Positions 1 to 8,048 of a stretch of 64,000 nt of DNA are shown here, in pieces. The position numbers and the translations under genes were made by a program. Below the pieces are notes generated by a model. The model ran no database searches and was not told the origin of the DNA. It saw only the letters and a program-made list of their open reading frames with translations. Source of the stretch: Halorhodospira halochloris (GTDB lineage: Bacteria > Pseudomonadota > Gammaproteobacteria > Nitrococcales > Halorhodospiraceae); the NCBI RefSeq assembly GCF_002356555.2, contig NZ_AP017372.2, positions 2,086,501 through 2,150,500 on the forward strand. Reading direction: 5' to 3'. Numbering within the stretch: position 1 is the stretch's first letter; each line of letters starts with the position of its first letter.

Positions 1-98
1 CATTGCATTTCACGCCCGGGCCTGGCGGGTGGCGGCATTTATCCGGCGCAAACGCTACTCCAAAACGTAGTTAACCAACCAAAGATGGGGATATTGAC

Positions 99-881
99 TT
101 GCAACATGAAACCCGAATAAGCGCCGACTACAATCCTGCAACGAGCGTTCTGCGGGAGCGGGTGATTCTTGTCACCGGCGCTACAGGGGGGATAGGCAGC
201 GTTGTCTGTCGCCAGTTAGCGGCATCAGGGGCCAGCGTGGTTCTCCTCGATAAAGAGCTTAAAGCCCTCGAGCATCTGTACGACAAGATTGTCGAGGATG
301 GCAATCCCGAACCAGCTATCTATCCCATGAATCTTGAAGGCGCCACCTTTGACCATTTCCCGGAAGTTGCCCAGCGCATCCAGGAGGGCATGGGACGCCT
401 CGATGGCCTCCTCCACGCTGCCGCAACACTTGGCAAACCGGCGCCGCTGGAACTATACGACATGGAGTCCTGGTACCGGACACTGCAGATAAACCTCAAC
501 GCGCCATTCATGCTTTCCCGCGCCTGCATCCCCTTGCTGCGCCAATCAGACCAAGCTTCAGTGCTCTTCACCTCAGACCACAGCGGCCGCAATGGGGCGC
601 CTTATGGTGGGGCATACGCAGTATCCAATGCCGGTATTGAGGGGCTAATGCGAGTCCTAGCGGCTGAGATGGCCGATACCACCAATGTGTGTGTCAACAG
701 CATCGATCCGGGTGTAGTGGCCACCTCACTTCGCGCTCAAGCCTATCCTTTTGAGAACCCCTTCGAATTAACCAGACCGGAACAAGTTGCAGGGGCATTT
801 GTGCGCCTTATGGGGCCTGATGGTAGAGACTTTCACGGCCAATCTTTGACAGTCGAGCCCTGTGAAACCGCCACTAGCTAA
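99..881 (+). CDS. SDR oxidoreductase, YciK-like
   Basis: A 260-residue short-chain dehydrogenase/reductase with an N-terminal Rossmann fold (TGATGGIG, about residues 26-33). Overall it resembles E. coli YciK, and yciK commonly lies near rluB/scpAB in gammaproteobacteria, as here. The active-site stretch reads GAYAVSN (Tyr173, Asn177): the Lys of the family YxxxK motif is replaced by Asn, so normal hydride-transfer chemistry is doubtful. The family NAG motif is also changed (HAAA). It starts at a TTG with only a weak GGGG ribosome site upstream; the next genes on the same strand are 13 bp away. The substrate is unknown. Confidence 0.8.
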   Translation: MQHETRISADYNPATSVLRERVILVTGATGGIGSVVCRQLAASGASVVLLDKELKALEHLYDKIVEDGNPEPAIYPMNLEGATFDHFPEVAQRIQEGMGRLDGLLHAAATLGKPAPLELYDMESWYRTLQINLNAPFMLSRACIPLLRQSDQASVLFTSDHSGRNGAPYGGAYAVSNAGIEGLMRVLAAEMADTTNVCVNSIDPGVVATSLRAQAYPFENPFELTRPEQVAGAFVRLMGPDGRDFHGQSLTVEPCETATS

Positions 882-893
882 AGCTAACTTAAG

Positions 894-1571
894 ATGGCTG
901 AGCAGGTAGAGATCCATGCTGAAGATTTGCACTGGCTGCTAGAAACGCTGGTAGATAATCATGGCCAGCAGGACTGGTGGCCAGCAGAGTCTTTCTTCGA
1001 GATACTGGTCGGGGCGGTTCTGACCCAGAATACAGCCTGGAGCAACGTAGAGAAGGCCATAGCCAACCTTCGTCAGGCCCAGCTACTTGACCCTGAGAAG
1101 ATCATTGCGGTTTCAGATGACCTTCTTACTGCGGCGATCAAACCATCTGGCTACTTCAACATCAAGGCGCAAAGGCTGCGCAATCTATGTCAAGCCTACC
1201 TGCAAGCTGGCGGGTACAGCGGCATGGCAAAACAGACGACGGATGATTTGCGCAGCCAGCTCCTACAAATAAATGGGGTTGGGCGTGAAACAGCAGATGA
1301 CATCTTGCTCTACGCCTTTGCGCGACCGGTTTTCGTCGTTGACGCCTATACCCGAAGGATCCTCAGCCGACTTGACTGGATAAGCGGAGAGGAGCATTAC
1401 GAAAGCTTACGCAGAGCCGTTGAGTTCGCCATTGGCCCCGACCGCGGTTTTTTTAACGAGCTGCACGCCCAGATCGTCATGCTTGGCAAAGATACTTGCC
1501 GACCAAAGCCACGCTGTACTCAATGCCCGCTTATTTCCTCCTGCGCCTACCCCCGCCAGAACGACCCCTAG
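894..1571 (+). CDS. Endonuclease III-like HhH-GPD DNA glycosylase with Fe-S cluster
   Basis: A 225-residue base-excision-repair glycosylase. It has the HhH hairpin (INGVGRETAD, about 126-135), the conserved catalytic Asp150 (VVDAY) and four C-terminal cysteines (C-x5-C-x2-C-x5-C) for a 4Fe-4S cluster. The Lys of the Nth hairpin that gives lyase activity is Glu132. With the TQNTAW motif near residue 44 this points to the monofunctional MagIII/HP0602-like branch rather than true Nth. The lesion removed (alkylated base?) is inferred only. The gene follows the SDR by 12 bp, and its last 41 bp overlap the convergent rluB. Confidence 0.85.
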   Translation: MAEQVEIHAEDLHWLLETLVDNHGQQDWWPAESFFEILVGAVLTQNTAWSNVEKAIANLRQAQLLDPEKIIAVSDDLLTAAIKPSGYFNIKAQRLRNLCQAYLQAGGYSGMAKQTTDDLRSQLLQINGVGRETADDILLYAFARPVFVVDAYTRRILSRLDWISGEEHYESLRRAVEFAIGPDRGFFNELHAQIVMLGKDTCRPKPRCTQCPLISSCAYPRQNDP

Positions 1572-2397
1572 GTCGATGCGGCGCACGCTTGCGAACCGGC
1601 GGCGGCTCAAGCCCCACATGGTTATAAAGATCGGCCTTCTGCCCATCATCCAGTTCATATAGCTTGCCTTGGCGCAGGTCTCGCGGCATTACTATGGGAC
1701 CGTAGCGCACCCGGATCAGACGGCTTACCGTAACGCCTTGAGACTCCCACAAGCGCCTCACTTCGCGCTTGCGGCCCTCACTAACGATCACATGGAACCA
1801 AGCATTGGCAGACTGGGTAGGCTCATCCAATGGCATCGCCGACTCAACAACATCAAAGTGCGCGGGACCGTCTTCCAGCTCCACCCCTTCGACCATTCTG
1901 GCAACCATATCATCGGTTACCTCGCCGCGGATCCGGCAAGCATATTCACGCTCCACCCCCTTGGATGGATGCATAAGGGCGTTGGCCAGCTCACCGTCAT
2001 TAGTAAATAGCAACAAGCCCTGACTATTTAAATCCAATCTGCCCACGGCAATCCAGCGACCTGGTGTGCGCGGCAACCGGCGAAACACCGTAGGCCGCCC
2101 CTCCGGGTCAGATCGAGTAGTAACTTCACCTTCCGGCTTATTGTAAACGAGCACCCTGATAGGCGGCTGCCGATGCACCCGCTGGATCAGCCGGCCATCA
2201 AACTCAACCAGATCACGCGGCCCGACTCGATCCCCCAGCCTAGCAGTACGACCGCCGACAGTTACCCTACCCTGTGCAATCGCAGTCTCCATCTCGCGGC
2301 GTGACCCAATTCCGGCACGTGCCAGCACCTTTTGGAGTTTTTCTCCCTGAGGAGAATCATTCTCTTGAGCCAAATTGTTACCTTCTTGGTCAGCCAC
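1531..2397 (-). CDS. rluB: 23S rRNA pseudouridine(2605) synthase RluB
   Basis: A 288-residue pseudouridine synthase of the RsuA/RluB/RluE/RluF family. It has an N-terminal S4 RNA-binding domain (about 18-65), then the catalytic domain with GRLD (Asp122) and the following SQGLLLFTNDG motif. The C-terminus is a basic Arg/Gly-rich tail typical of RluB. It modifies a uridine in helix 89 of 23S rRNA. A GTG start lies 1 bp after the scpB stop, with AGAGGGG as ribosome site, so it is translationally linked to scpB. Its 3' end overlaps the convergent glycosylase gene. Confidence 0.93.
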   Translation of the reverse strand: MADQEGNNLAQENDSPQGEKLQKVLARAGIGSRREMETAIAQGRVTVGGRTARLGDRVGPRDLVEFDGRLIQRVHRQPPIRVLVYNKPEGEVTTRSDPEGRPTVFRRLPRTPGRWIAVGRLDLNSQGLLLFTNDGELANALMHPSKGVEREYACRIRGEVTDDMVARMVEGVELEDGPAHFDVVESAMPLDEPTQSANAWFHVIVSEGRKREVRRLWESQGVTVSRLIRVRYGPIVMPRDLRQGKLYELDDGQKADLYNHVGLEPPPVRKRAPHRPRGRSGGGRRRRK

Positions 2398-2398
2398 T

Positions 2399-3010
2399 CT
2401 ATTCCCCTCTCACTGTGGAGGACTCCGCACATTCTGACGCGGGGTTTTCCGCTGCCTGCCGATCAGCCTGCTGCTTATCACTAGACTCATGTACTGCAGC
2501 CAAATCTGGCAGTTGAGCCAGGCTATCAAGATTAAAATGGGCTAGAAAGGCATCGGTGGTTGCATACAGCGCAGGACGGCCTGGGACATCGCGCTTGCCG
2601 ATCACCTGCACCCAGTCCAACTCTTCCAGTGTGCGGATAATAGATGTACTGACACTAACTCCGCGGACATGCTCAATTTCGCCGCGCGTTATTGGTTGGC
2701 GATATGCAATCAAAGCCAAAGTCTCAAGCAGGGCGCGCGAGTATCTTGCCGGCCTTTCTTGCCATAACCTTGAGACCCACGGCGCTAATTCGGAACGCAC
2801 CTGGATTCGGTAGCCCCCCGCCACCCTACGTAGCTCAATCCCACGCTGTTCATATTCAGACGCAAGGTTGTCAAGCTCCTCACGGACCCGTTCCGCAGAA
2901 GGCGGCTCGATGCCGTCATCACTGACAAAGAGATCTTGTAACTGACTAATCCGCAATGGCTCACCCGACGCCAGCAGGGCTGCTTCGATGATATTCTTGA
3001 CGGTGGGCAT
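2399..3010 (-). CDS. scpB: Segregation and condensation protein B
   Basis: A 203-residue ScpB. It contains tandem winged-helix domains (the LIAYRQPITRGEIEHVRGV stretch is diagnostic), plus an acidic, probably disordered C-terminal tail of about 35 residues. With ScpA and SMC it forms the condensin that compacts and segregates the chromosome; ScpB dimers bind the ScpA kleisin. It sits 12 bp after scpA and 1 bp before rluB in one minus-strand unit. Confidence 0.93.
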   Translation of the reverse strand: MPTVKNIIEAALLASGEPLRISQLQDLFVSDDGIEPPSAERVREELDNLASEYEQRGIELRRVAGGYRIQVRSELAPWVSRLWQERPARYSRALLETLALIAYRQPITRGEIEHVRGVSVSTSIIRTLEELDWVQVIGKRDVPGRPALYATTDAFLAHFNLDSLAQLPDLAAVHESSDKQQADRQAAENPASECAESSTVRGE

Positions 3011-3022
3011 GGAAATTTAAGA

Positions 3023-3892
3023 TCAACGTGCTCGAACGTAAATGGGCGCAAAAGCTTCGGCCTGAGCTAGTTCTATCAGTGACTCGCGCACCAACTCCAG
3101 CAAAGCAAGGAAGGTCACCACCACGCCTGACCTACCCTCAGAGGCAGTAAACAGCTCGCCAAGCGGAGTATAACTATCATGGGGCAGCTTTTTAAGTGTT
3201 TCGCTCATTCTCTCGCGGACGCTGATCGCCTGCCTCTCAACACTATGGGTTTGATACCGCTCGGCGCGCTGTAATAACCCGGTAAGTGCTGTGAGCAGAT
3301 CTTTGAGCCCGACATCTGGTGGCGGAGTCTGCGGACGGCATTCAGGCGCACAAACAGCTGCCGTAAAAACATCACGTCCCAACCGCGGTTGTTGATCTAG
3401 CTCCTCTGCAGCTTGCTTAAACTGCTCGTACTCTTGCAACCTACGAATCAATTCGGCCCTGGGATCTTCAGTCTCTTCATCTTCTGCACTTGAACTCGGC
3501 CGGGGCAAAAGCACACGTGATTTTATCTCTGCCAGCATCGCCGCCATCACCAAGTACTCTGCGGCAAGCTCAAGGCGCAATTCGCGCATTAGCTCGACGT
3601 AGTTCATGTACTGGCGTGTTATCTCGGCAATAGGGATATTGAGGATATCAAGGTTCTGACGGCGGATAAGGTAGAGCAGCAGATCGAGAGGCCCCTCAAA
3701 GGCCTCTAGAAAGACCTCTAGGGCGTCAGGCGGAATGTACAAATCATCGGGGAGACGGCTGAGCACCTCCTCGCCTATTCTGGCAACATGCTCACCGTTC
3801 TCATGCTGCTGCCCAGCGCCCTCTTCGTAGCCATCTACCTGCTCTGGAGGACAATCAGTACGCTGTTGCGAATCCAGCACCTCTTCGCTCAC
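3023..3892 (-). CDS. scpA: Segregation and condensation protein A (kleisin)
   Basis: A 289-residue ScpA kleisin. After an acidic extension of about 50 residues comes the family N-domain (FEGPLDLLLYLIRRQNLDIL, with a preceding Phe-x-Gly-Pro-Leu) that binds the SMC neck. A middle helical linker follows, then a C-terminal winged helix that binds the SMC head. The GTG start overlaps the trpS stop (GTGA), showing translational coupling. The long N-terminal extension is typical of proteobacterial ScpA. Confidence 0.93.
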   Translation of the reverse strand: MSEEVLDSQQRTDCPPEQVDGYEEGAGQQHENGEHVARIGEEVLSRLPDDLYIPPDALEVFLEAFEGPLDLLLYLIRRQNLDILNIPIAEITRQYMNYVELMRELRLELAAEYLVMAAMLAEIKSRVLLPRPSSSAEDEETEDPRAELIRRLQEYEQFKQAAEELDQQPRLGRDVFTAAVCAPECRPQTPPPDVGLKDLLTALTGLLQRAERYQTHSVERQAISVRERMSETLKKLPHDSYTPLGELFTASEGRSGVVVTFLALLELVRESLIELAQAEAFAPIYVRAR

Positions 3893-5106
3893 CGATACTC
3901 CAATCCCATCGCTCCACGCACCTCTGACAATGTCTCACGCGCCTCTTCCCGAGCCCTCTCACAGCCATCAAAGATAATCGAGCGGACATGTTCAGGGTCA
4001 TTCTCATACTCTTTAGCCCGCTCACGGATAGGCGCTAATTCAGCCTCCACAGACTCAACAACACAGCGTTTGCACTCAATACAGCCGATGCCCGCCTTCG
4101 GGCACTCTTCGGCAACCCAGCTGCGGGTGTCATCCCCAGAGTAAACCTTATGAAACTCCCACACCGGGCATTTTTCCGGATTGCCAGGATCATTTCTCCG
4201 CACCCGGGCCGGATCAGTTGGCATAGTGCGAATCTTACGCTCAACCTCATCAGTAGGCTCGCGCAAACCGATAGTATTGGCATAAGACTTTGACATCTTG
4301 CGCCCATCCAGGCCGGGCATTTTAGCCGTTGGGGTCAGCAACACATCCGGCTCAGGCAACAATTCGCGACTGCTGCCATCGAGGTAGCCAAATAGCCGCT
4401 CGCGGTCAGCTACAGTAATGTTCGGCTGGCCATCTAGCAGCGCATGAGCAACCTCTAGTGCCTCGCGATCGCCACTTTGCTGATAGCGCTGACGTAAATC
4501 GTTATACAAGCGGGCGTTTTTTTTGCCCATTTTGCGCGCCGCTTGTTTGGCTTTTTCCTCAAAGTCGGGCTCCACACCGTATAGGTGATTAAAACGGCGG
4601 GCCACTTCGCGCGTCAGCTCAAGGTGAGCAACCTGATCCTCCCCCACTGGGACCTCAGTAGCCTTGTAGATGAGCACATCAGCTGACTGCAACAACGGAT
4701 AACCAAGGAAACCGTACGTGGCCAAATCTCTATCACGCAGCTGCTCCTGCTGATCCTTGAAGCTCGGCACCCTTTCCAGCCACCCCAGCGGGGTTATCAT
4801 CGACAGCAAAACATGCAACTCAGCATGCTCAGGGACCCTAGACTGAATAAACATGCAAGCCAACTTAGGGTTTATACCGCACGCCAGCCAGTCGATAACC
4901 ATCTCCCAGACGTTATCACCAACCACCCCTGGCGTCTCATAGTGAGTGGTCAGGGCATGCCAATCGGCAACAAAGAAGAAGCACTCATACTCGTTTTGCA
5001 GGTTGACCCAGTTCTTTAGAACACCGTGATAATGCCCCAGATGCAGGCGCCCAGTCGGACGCATACCAGACAGAACACGACCAGGATGGGTGTTGACGTT
5101 GACCAA
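3889..5106 (-). CDS. trpS: Tryptophanyl-tRNA synthetase
   Basis: A 405-residue class I aminoacyl-tRNA synthetase charging tRNA-Trp. The HIGH-type signature is HLGH (22-25) within a RPTGRLHLGH stretch, and KMSKS is at 270-274. An inserted basic helix near 185-200 and a Cys-rich C-terminal segment (CPVWEFHK, GCIECKRC) mark the TrpS2 form common next to scpA in gammaproteobacteria. The TTG start has a good AAGGAG site 6 bp upstream. It heads the trpS-scpA-scpB-rluB unit; the intergenic region upstream carries palindrome P1. Confidence 0.93.
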   Translation of the reverse strand: MVNVNTHPGRVLSGMRPTGRLHLGHYHGVLKNWVNLQNEYECFFFVADWHALTTHYETPGVVGDNVWEMVIDWLACGINPKLACMFIQSRVPEHAELHVLLSMITPLGWLERVPSFKDQQEQLRDRDLATYGFLGYPLLQSADVLIYKATEVPVGEDQVAHLELTREVARRFNHLYGVEPDFEEKAKQAARKMGKKNARLYNDLRQRYQQSGDREALEVAHALLDGQPNITVADRERLFGYLDGSSRELLPEPDVLLTPTAKMPGLDGRKMSKSYANTIGLREPTDEVERKIRTMPTDPARVRRNDPGNPEKCPVWEFHKVYSGDDTRSWVAEECPKAGIGCIECKRCVVESVEAELAPIRERAKEYENDPEHVRSIIFDGCERAREEARETLSEVRGAMGLEYR

Positions 5107-5159
5107 GCGGCTCTCCTTAAGCTTCAGCTGAACAATTTATGGGCGGCGGTGGGCACCAC

Positions 5160-5195
5160 GCCACCCCCGCTGTGGAGGACACCGTAAACCCTTCT
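5160..5195. repeat. Degenerate fragment of the palindromic repeat family
   Basis: The stretch GTGGAGGACACCGTAAACCC resembles the 5' side of the repeat core, preceded by a degraded arm. No matching right half is visible. It is probably an old, truncated copy 95 bp upstream of P1. Confidence 0.4.
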
Positions 5196-5288
5196 TAAAC
5201 GGCACCATATCGCCATTTAACTGGCTTTGATATCCGCGCGCAGCGGGCAGTGTGCGTGGCCTCACTCAGACGCAGTCTTTAGGGCAAC

Positions 5289-5427
5289 CTCTAAAACTTC
5301 GCCGGCGCCACCATTCGCCCCGGTGTGGAGGACGCCGTGAATCCATCCCTGGAGGCTTCATGGCGCCATCCCTGGCGCCAAGACCCCCACACCGGGGCGA
5401 ATGGTGGCGCCGGCGAAGTTTTTAGAG
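5289..5427. repeat. Palindromic element P1 (type CTTCGCCGGCGCC arms)
   Basis: Arms of about 40 bp begin CTCTAAAA and end TTTTTAGAG, and match each other almost perfectly across a core of about 60 bp (GTGGAGGACGCCGTGAATCC and onward). Copy-specific base: CCATTCGCC on the left is mirrored as GGCGAATGG on the right. It lies between yciO (3' side) and trpS (5' side). Confidence 0.95.
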
Positions 5428-5446
5428 TCACCCTTAGGCAACTCCC

Positions 5447-6073
5447 TCAAGCACCCTGAAAAACTCTGGTATCTCCTACTCCCTGACGGACGACTTCGGC
5501 TGAGTCACCGGTAAGGTCAATGACGCTGCTTGGCCCACCACCGACGGGTCCTCCGGCCACAACCGCATCAATTCGTTTCTCAAGCTTGTCACGAATATCC
5601 TCAGGATCATTCAATGGCTCACTATCCCCAGGCATCTGCAAGGTAACACTCATAAGCGGCTCCTCAAGGGTTTCCGTCAGTGCCCTCGCCACCGGGTGAT
5701 CGGGAACGCGGATACCAATAGTCTTGCGCTTTGGATGTTGCAGCCGGCGCGGCACCTCGCTCGTCGCCCGAAGAATGAATGTGTAGGGCCCAGGGGTGTG
5801 GGATTTCAACAGCCGATAAGCAAAATTTTCCATCTTGGCGTAAGTGCCAATATCTTTCAGATCTTTGCAGGCGACAGTGAAGTTGTGGTTGCCATCTAGC
5901 TGACGAATAGCACGTATCCTTTCCAGTGCCTGCTTTTCACCCATGCGGCAACCAAGTGCATAGCTGGAATCGGTTGGGTAAGCTATCACCCCACCATCGG
6001 CGAGAATCTCTACGGCCTGTTTGATCAGGCGTGGCTGCGGCGTCTCCGGATGAACCTCGAAGTACTGAGCCAT
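5447..6073 (-). CDS. yciO: YciO, Sua5/YrdC-family protein
   Basis: A 208-residue protein with the YrdC/Sua5 nucleotide-binding fold (GGVIAYPTDSSYALGC near residue 28; PGPYTFILRAT near 93). YrdC/Sua5 proteins make threonylcarbamoyl-AMP for tRNA t6A, but YciO is a paralogue whose role in t6A synthesis is uncertain. The position upstream of trpS-scpAB-rluB matches other gammaproteobacteria. The ATG has AAGGGG about 8 bp upstream. P1 separates it from trpS, so the downstream genes may need their own promoter. Confidence 0.9.
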   Translation of the reverse strand: MAQYFEVHPETPQPRLIKQAVEILADGGVIAYPTDSSYALGCRMGEKQALERIRAIRQLDGNHNFTVACKDLKDIGTYAKMENFAYRLLKSHTPGPYTFILRATSEVPRRLQHPKRKTIGIRVPDHPVARALTETLEEPLMSVTLQMPGDSEPLNDPEDIRDKLEKRIDAVVAGGPVGGGPSSVIDLTGDSAEVVRQGVGDTRVFQGA

Positions 6074-6187
6074 ACTAATCCCCTTCTTTCCATTGTAGGC
6101 GCCCCCAGTATTCTGGGGTCAGATACATTGTAAACAAGTAGAAAGGGGATAGCAGCAACCCTGAGTAATGGGAGAGGATCTAGATAA

Positions 6188-6218
6188 GAGCGGGCTGCTT
6201 ATACCACGCAGCCCGCTC
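6188..6218 (-). terminator. Terminator hairpin after the 29-residue membrane protein gene
   Basis: An 11-bp perfect stem (GAGCGGGCTGC / GCAGCCCGCTC) with a 9-nt loop is followed on the minus strand by TTATCT. It starts 13 bp after the stop codon of the small gene. Confidence 0.65.
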
Positions 6219-6231
6219 AAGCCCCGAACGC

Positions 6232-6321
6232 TTAACGCCAGCGCTTGAACACAGGATATGCACCTGCGAGCAGAGCCAGGACTGCCAAAGTCACCAGCCA
6301 TGAGATATCTACTACGTCCAT
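6232..6321 (-). CDS. Small single-pass membrane protein (29 residues)
   Basis: A short gene starting at an ATG with a near-perfect GGAGGGG ribosome site and ending just before a hairpin terminator. The product has an acidic N-terminus (MDVVDIS), one hydrophobic helix of about 18 residues and a basic C-terminus (FKRWR). It resembles in plan the product of the divergent gene at 6684-6779 (acidic start, TM helix, ALP/AYP, K-W-R end), so the two may be paralogues. It could be a small subunit of a membrane complex; I do not recognise the family. The ribosome site and terminator support translation. Confidence 0.6.
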   Translation of the reverse strand: MDVVDISWLVTLAVLALLAGAYPVFKRWR

Positions 6322-6427
6322 ATGCCCCTCCATTACGTGGCGGTTACTTAGTTTATGCTGTCAGCACACTAACATGCCGGCCTAGCCCCTCTTGGGCGTG
6401 CGCCCTCAAAAGGCCCCAAAGAGGCAC

Positions 6428-6595
6428 CAGCACACCCGCATGTTGACATGAAAGGGCATCCCACTGGTGTGCGGCATAACCGCCTAGCTACCTTGATTGT
6501 TGTCTATCTCTTTGTATCGCAAGACTTTTTAAAAAGTAGGCGGTTATGCCGCACACCAGTGGGATGCCCTTTCATGTCAACATGCGGGTGTGCTG
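6428..6595. repeat. Perfect 59-bp inverted repeat between two divergent small genes
   Basis: Arms 6428-6486 and 6537-6595 are exact reverse complements (59/59), separated by 50 bp. The AT-rich spacer ends in the 12-bp palindrome CTTTTTAAAAAG (6525-6536). The outer ends lie about 107 and 89 bp upstream of the two divergent starts, so both genes see the same upstream sequence. It is unrelated to the P-family core. No target duplication is visible at its ends. Confidence 0.95.
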
Positions 6596-6683
6596 ACGGC
6601 GCGGCTGGAGACTGGCTGTAGCTGTTGGCATAGCGATAAGCTGAGCGAAGATACTCAACGAACAGACTGAAGGGGGTATATTT

Positions 6684-6779
6684 ATGACAGGCGAAGCTGT
6701 TTGGCTAATCTGGTTCATGGCGGCCCTAGCTCTCATCGGTGGAGCACTGCCCATTGTAGTTAAGTGGTGGCGCGAGTAA
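6684..6779 (+). CDS. Small single-pass membrane protein (31 residues)
   Basis: The ATG is preceded by AGGGGG at good spacing. The product (MTGEAVW start, VKWWRE end) has a single hydrophobic helix of about 20 residues followed by a short Trp/Arg-rich basic tail. A strong hairpin follows the stop. Its plan parallels the 29-residue product encoded divergently at 6232-6321. It may be a small accessory subunit of a membrane enzyme or transporter; the family was not recognised. Confidence 0.6.
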   Translation: MTGEAVWLIWFMAALALIGGALPIVVKWWRE

Positions 6780-6795
6780 AGCTGCCGACCTAACT

Positions 6796-6823
6796 CTCGG
6801 TCGAGCTGCCCAGCTCGACCGAG
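6796..6823 (+). terminator. Hairpin after the 31-residue membrane protein gene
   Basis: A 13-bp perfect stem (CTCGGTCGAGCTG / CAGCTCGACCGAG) with a 2-nt loop lies 16 bp after the stop. There is no T-run, so it may be a weak terminator or an mRNA-stabilising hairpin. The 260 bp from here to the TlpA-like gene hold no convincing gene. Confidence 0.5.
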
Positions 6824-7086
6824 TAATGCAACTCGCTATCCTTCTCCAGAATCCCTCCCCGAAAAACCTAAGAAAACCAGAAGTTTTTACGCCGTGCCGC
6901 GGCTACCGCAAGGAACACCGTAACCCCTCCAGCGCGCCCCACCAACATCTAGGAACTGCTGTGTTAATCTGTACAATAGTATTTGGCTAAGGTTGCCCCT
7001 CTTAACCAACAAAACCCTACTGCCATTAAACTTCTGTCCATGATCAAGCTAGAGCTTGCAGAACCATAGATCGCAAGGGGTTAGTG

Positions 7087-7908
7087 ATGACCGGATTACA
7101 GCAAAGCATTGCCATCGGACCAGCAGCGTTCACGATTGGCACCCTGCTTATAGTATTTGCTTACTTTGTGGCGTTAATCACCGGTTACTTCGCGGGATTA
7201 CGCCACCAGGTAAGAGTCAGTGACACCCTCTTCATGCTAGTGATAGTCAGCCTGGTGACAGCCAGGGCGGTTTTCGTCGTCCGTTACTGGGGAAGCTATG
7301 ACGGATTCCTGGCTATGCTCGATATCCGCGACGGTGGCTTCGACCCCGCCGGGGGACTGATTGGTGGACTGACATACACTGTCTGGGCTTACTGGAGCAA
7401 GATACAAATCCGCAAACCACTCACGACGGCCCTAGTTGCTGGAGGCCTGGCTTGGGGCATAACAGCCGGCCCCCTGCTAATGATTGAACAACAGTCACGG
7501 CCATTGCCACAGGTCACCGTGAGCAATAAAGACGGTGAGCAGACCGGTTTAACCGAATTCGCTGCCCAGCACGAACAACCCATGGTGATCAACCTATGGG
7601 CCACTTGGTGCCCGCACTGCATTAGAGAGATGCCCATGTTTGCGGATGCTCAAGAGGAAATGAGTGATATTACCTTCATGTTTGTCAATCAAGGCGAGGA
7701 CCCGTCGCAAGTCCGCAACTTTATTTCTGAAAGAGACCTGGAGATAGACAACATATTCTTCGACCCCCATAACAACCTGAGCAATGCCACCGGCTCGCAC
7801 GCCCTACCAACAACTCTGTTCTACGATGAGAATGGCCAGCTAATCGACAGCCGAACCGGCGGAATCTCCCGGGCACGCCTGGAAAGCGGATTAGAACGCC
7901 TGCGCTAA
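7087..7908 (+). CDS. Membrane-anchored TlpA-family thioredoxin with Lgt-like N-domain
   Basis: A protein of about 273 residues. The N-terminal 130 residues hold four hydrophobic segments and an RDGGFDPAGGLIGG loop reminiscent of prolipoprotein diacylglyceryl transferase. The C-terminal 135 residues form a periplasmic thioredoxin fold with the WCPHC active site (about 176-179 counted from the alternative GTG). Likely a thiol-disulfide reductase acting on periplasmic cysteines. The ATG is chosen because AAGGGG sits 7 bp upstream; a GTG immediately before it is possible. The same-strand permease pair begins 140 bp later; a link is conjectural. Confidence 0.8.
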   Translation: MTGLQQSIAIGPAAFTIGTLLIVFAYFVALITGYFAGLRHQVRVSDTLFMLVIVSLVTARAVFVVRYWGSYDGFLAMLDIRDGGFDPAGGLIGGLTYTVWAYWSKIQIRKPLTTALVAGGLAWGITAGPLLMIEQQSRPLPQVTVSNKDGEQTGLTEFAAQHEQPMVINLWATWCPHCIREMPMFADAQEEMSDITFMFVNQGEDPSQVRNFISERDLEIDNIFFDPHNNLSNATGSHALPTTLFYDENGQLIDSRTGGISRARLESGLERLR

Positions 7909-8048
7909 GAGGCCGGTGAGCCCAAGCTGTTTGTTCGCGCACTGGAAAACTGCCGGGGAGGGACCTCCAAAAATCCCCTCTCCTTTGCTCAGAGCCTTTT
8001 CAGGGTACCTTTGAGATACAGACCGCACGCAATAACCACTAAATAATA

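Noticed and set aside
1407-1662. Extra frames over the glycosylase/rluB 3' overlap
   Set aside because: Shadow frames of two well-supported convergent genes.
6428-6595. The 59-bp inverted repeat as a member of the P palindrome family
   Set aside because: It shares neither the core nor the arm motifs; spacer and ends are different.
6232-6779. Small membrane proteins as light-harvesting alpha/beta polypeptides
   Set aside because: The single TM helices lack the conserved bacteriochlorophyll-binding His, and the genes are divergent rather than paired in an operon.
6868-6948. Minus-strand 26-codon frame (MLVGRAGGVTVFLAVAAR...) resembling the end of a TrkH/KtrB potassium transporter
   Set aside because: Too short and without ribosome site or upstream homology; similarity may be chance.
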